Assembly (NCBI GenBank): GCA_035518875.1
Contig: DATIXD010000387.1
Coordinates: 1-5,817 of the forward strand
DNA: 5,817 bases
Origin: DATIXD01 sp035518875
Lineage (GTDB): Bacteria; Pseudomonadota; Gammaproteobacteria; Methylococcales; Methylococcaceae
Reading direction: 5' to 3'
This document shows, piece by piece, positions 5,308 through 5,817 of the stretch (its first letter is position 1; each line of letters starts with the position of its first letter). The position numbers and the translations under genes were made by a program. Under the pieces are notes generated by a model. It saw only the letters and a program-made list of their open reading frames with translations. It was not told the DNA's origin and ran no database searches.

Positions 5308-5817
5308 GTGGCGGTTGCACGTGCATCTTCAAGCCTTATTCGCTTCGGCCCCTTCGAGGTCGATTCCAGCGCGGGAGAACTGCGCAAGCAGGGAGTGAGA
5401 GTCAAGCTGCAGGAGCAGCCCCTGCAAATTCTCCAACTTCTGCTCGAGCGGCCGGGACAGGTTCTCAACCGCGAAGAGTTGCAGAAACGAATTTGGCCGG
5501 CCGATACCTTCGTCGATTTCGACCACGGCCTCTACAACGCTATCAAGCGGCTGCGCGAGGCGCTCGGCGACACCGCCGAAACCCCGCGATTCATTGAGAC
5601 CATCCCCAGGCGCGGGTACCGGTTCATAGCGCCCGTCACCTCCAAGGTAACCTCATCTTCATCCCCAAAATGGCTCAGGCCCCTCGCGGCAATCGTCGGC
5701 TTTATAGTCATTGTCGTTCTGCTCTTTTGGCTCAACGTCGGCCACATGCGCAGCTCGGTGCTGGCACGAACCGACCCGCCTGTAATCCACTCGTTGGCCG
5801 TTCTGCCGCTCAAGAAC
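5308..5817 (+). CDS. Membrane-anchored winged-helix transcriptional regulator (CadC/ToxR-like), 3' end outside window
   Basis: The first 170 residues are present and the frame is open to the window edge. Residues about 10-110 are an OmpR/PhoB-type winged helix: IRFGPFEVDSSAGELRKQG, LLERPGQVLNREELQKRIWP, FVDFDHGLYNAIKRLREALG and the wing ending RFIETIPRRGYRFIAPV. A Ser-rich linker leads to one membrane segment at about 125-143 (LAAIVGFIVIVVLLFWL). The remaining part (PPVIHSLAVLPLKN) is how TolB-like, TPR or WD40-type sensory regions of this family usually begin. Such proteins bind DNA from the inner face of the membrane and sense signals through the C-terminal part; that part is not visible here. 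The start is taken as GTG because a stop lies three codons upstream. It is transcribed divergently from the small secreted protein gene and may control it, which is inference. Confidence 0.88.
   Translation, partial: MAVARASSSLIRFGPFEVDSSAGELRKQGVRVKLQEQPLQILQLLLERPGQVLNREELQKRIWPADTFVDFDHGLYNAIKRLREALGDTAETPRFIETIPRRGYRFIAPVTSKVTSSSSPKWLRPLAAIVGFIVIVVLLFWLNVGHMRSSVLARTDPPVIHSLAVLPLKN

Overview
The window most likely comes from an Acidobacteriota genome (Terriglobia-like). The basis is protein style: a CadC-type winged helix joined to a membrane segment with the wording common in that phylum (FVDFDHGLYNAIKRLREALG), exported proteins with Ig-like repeats of the DFSLSASP type, and an IS1182-type transposase with the same flavour. 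This assignment is an inference from remembered family appearance, not from a search.

Layout. Positions 1-437 hold no convincing gene. A well-formed sigma-54 (-24/-12) promoter lies at 438-454. It is followed by a leader of about 190 nt rich in inverted and direct repeats, which leads into a LuxR-type regulator (658-1707, +). That regulator has a receiver domain that has lost its phosphorylation residues and a Sel1-like C-terminal extension. Directly after its stop codon comes the 3' part of an IS1182-family element (about 1709-2490). It keeps the C-terminal half of the transposase and a probable right end, but has no left half.

Two minus-strand genes for exported proteins follow. The one transcribed second encodes a 547-residue lipoprotein with Ig-like ends and a large beta-rich middle (2607-4250); it has its own likely sigma-70 promoter at 4290-4318. 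The other encodes a 159-residue secreted protein (4576-5055). The 325-base gap between them contains a G-quadruplex-capable tract set inside an inverted repeat.

Divergent from the 159-residue gene, and separated from it by about 250 bases, a membrane-anchored winged-helix regulator starts at 5308 (GTG) and runs off the end of the window.

How they may work together: the sequence supports two regulatory genes flanking two surface or secreted proteins, but no complete pathway is visible. The divergent placement of the membrane regulator and the small secreted protein suggests a shared control region. The sigma-54 promoter suggests that the pseudo-receiver regulator is controlled through its own transcription rather than through phosphorylation.
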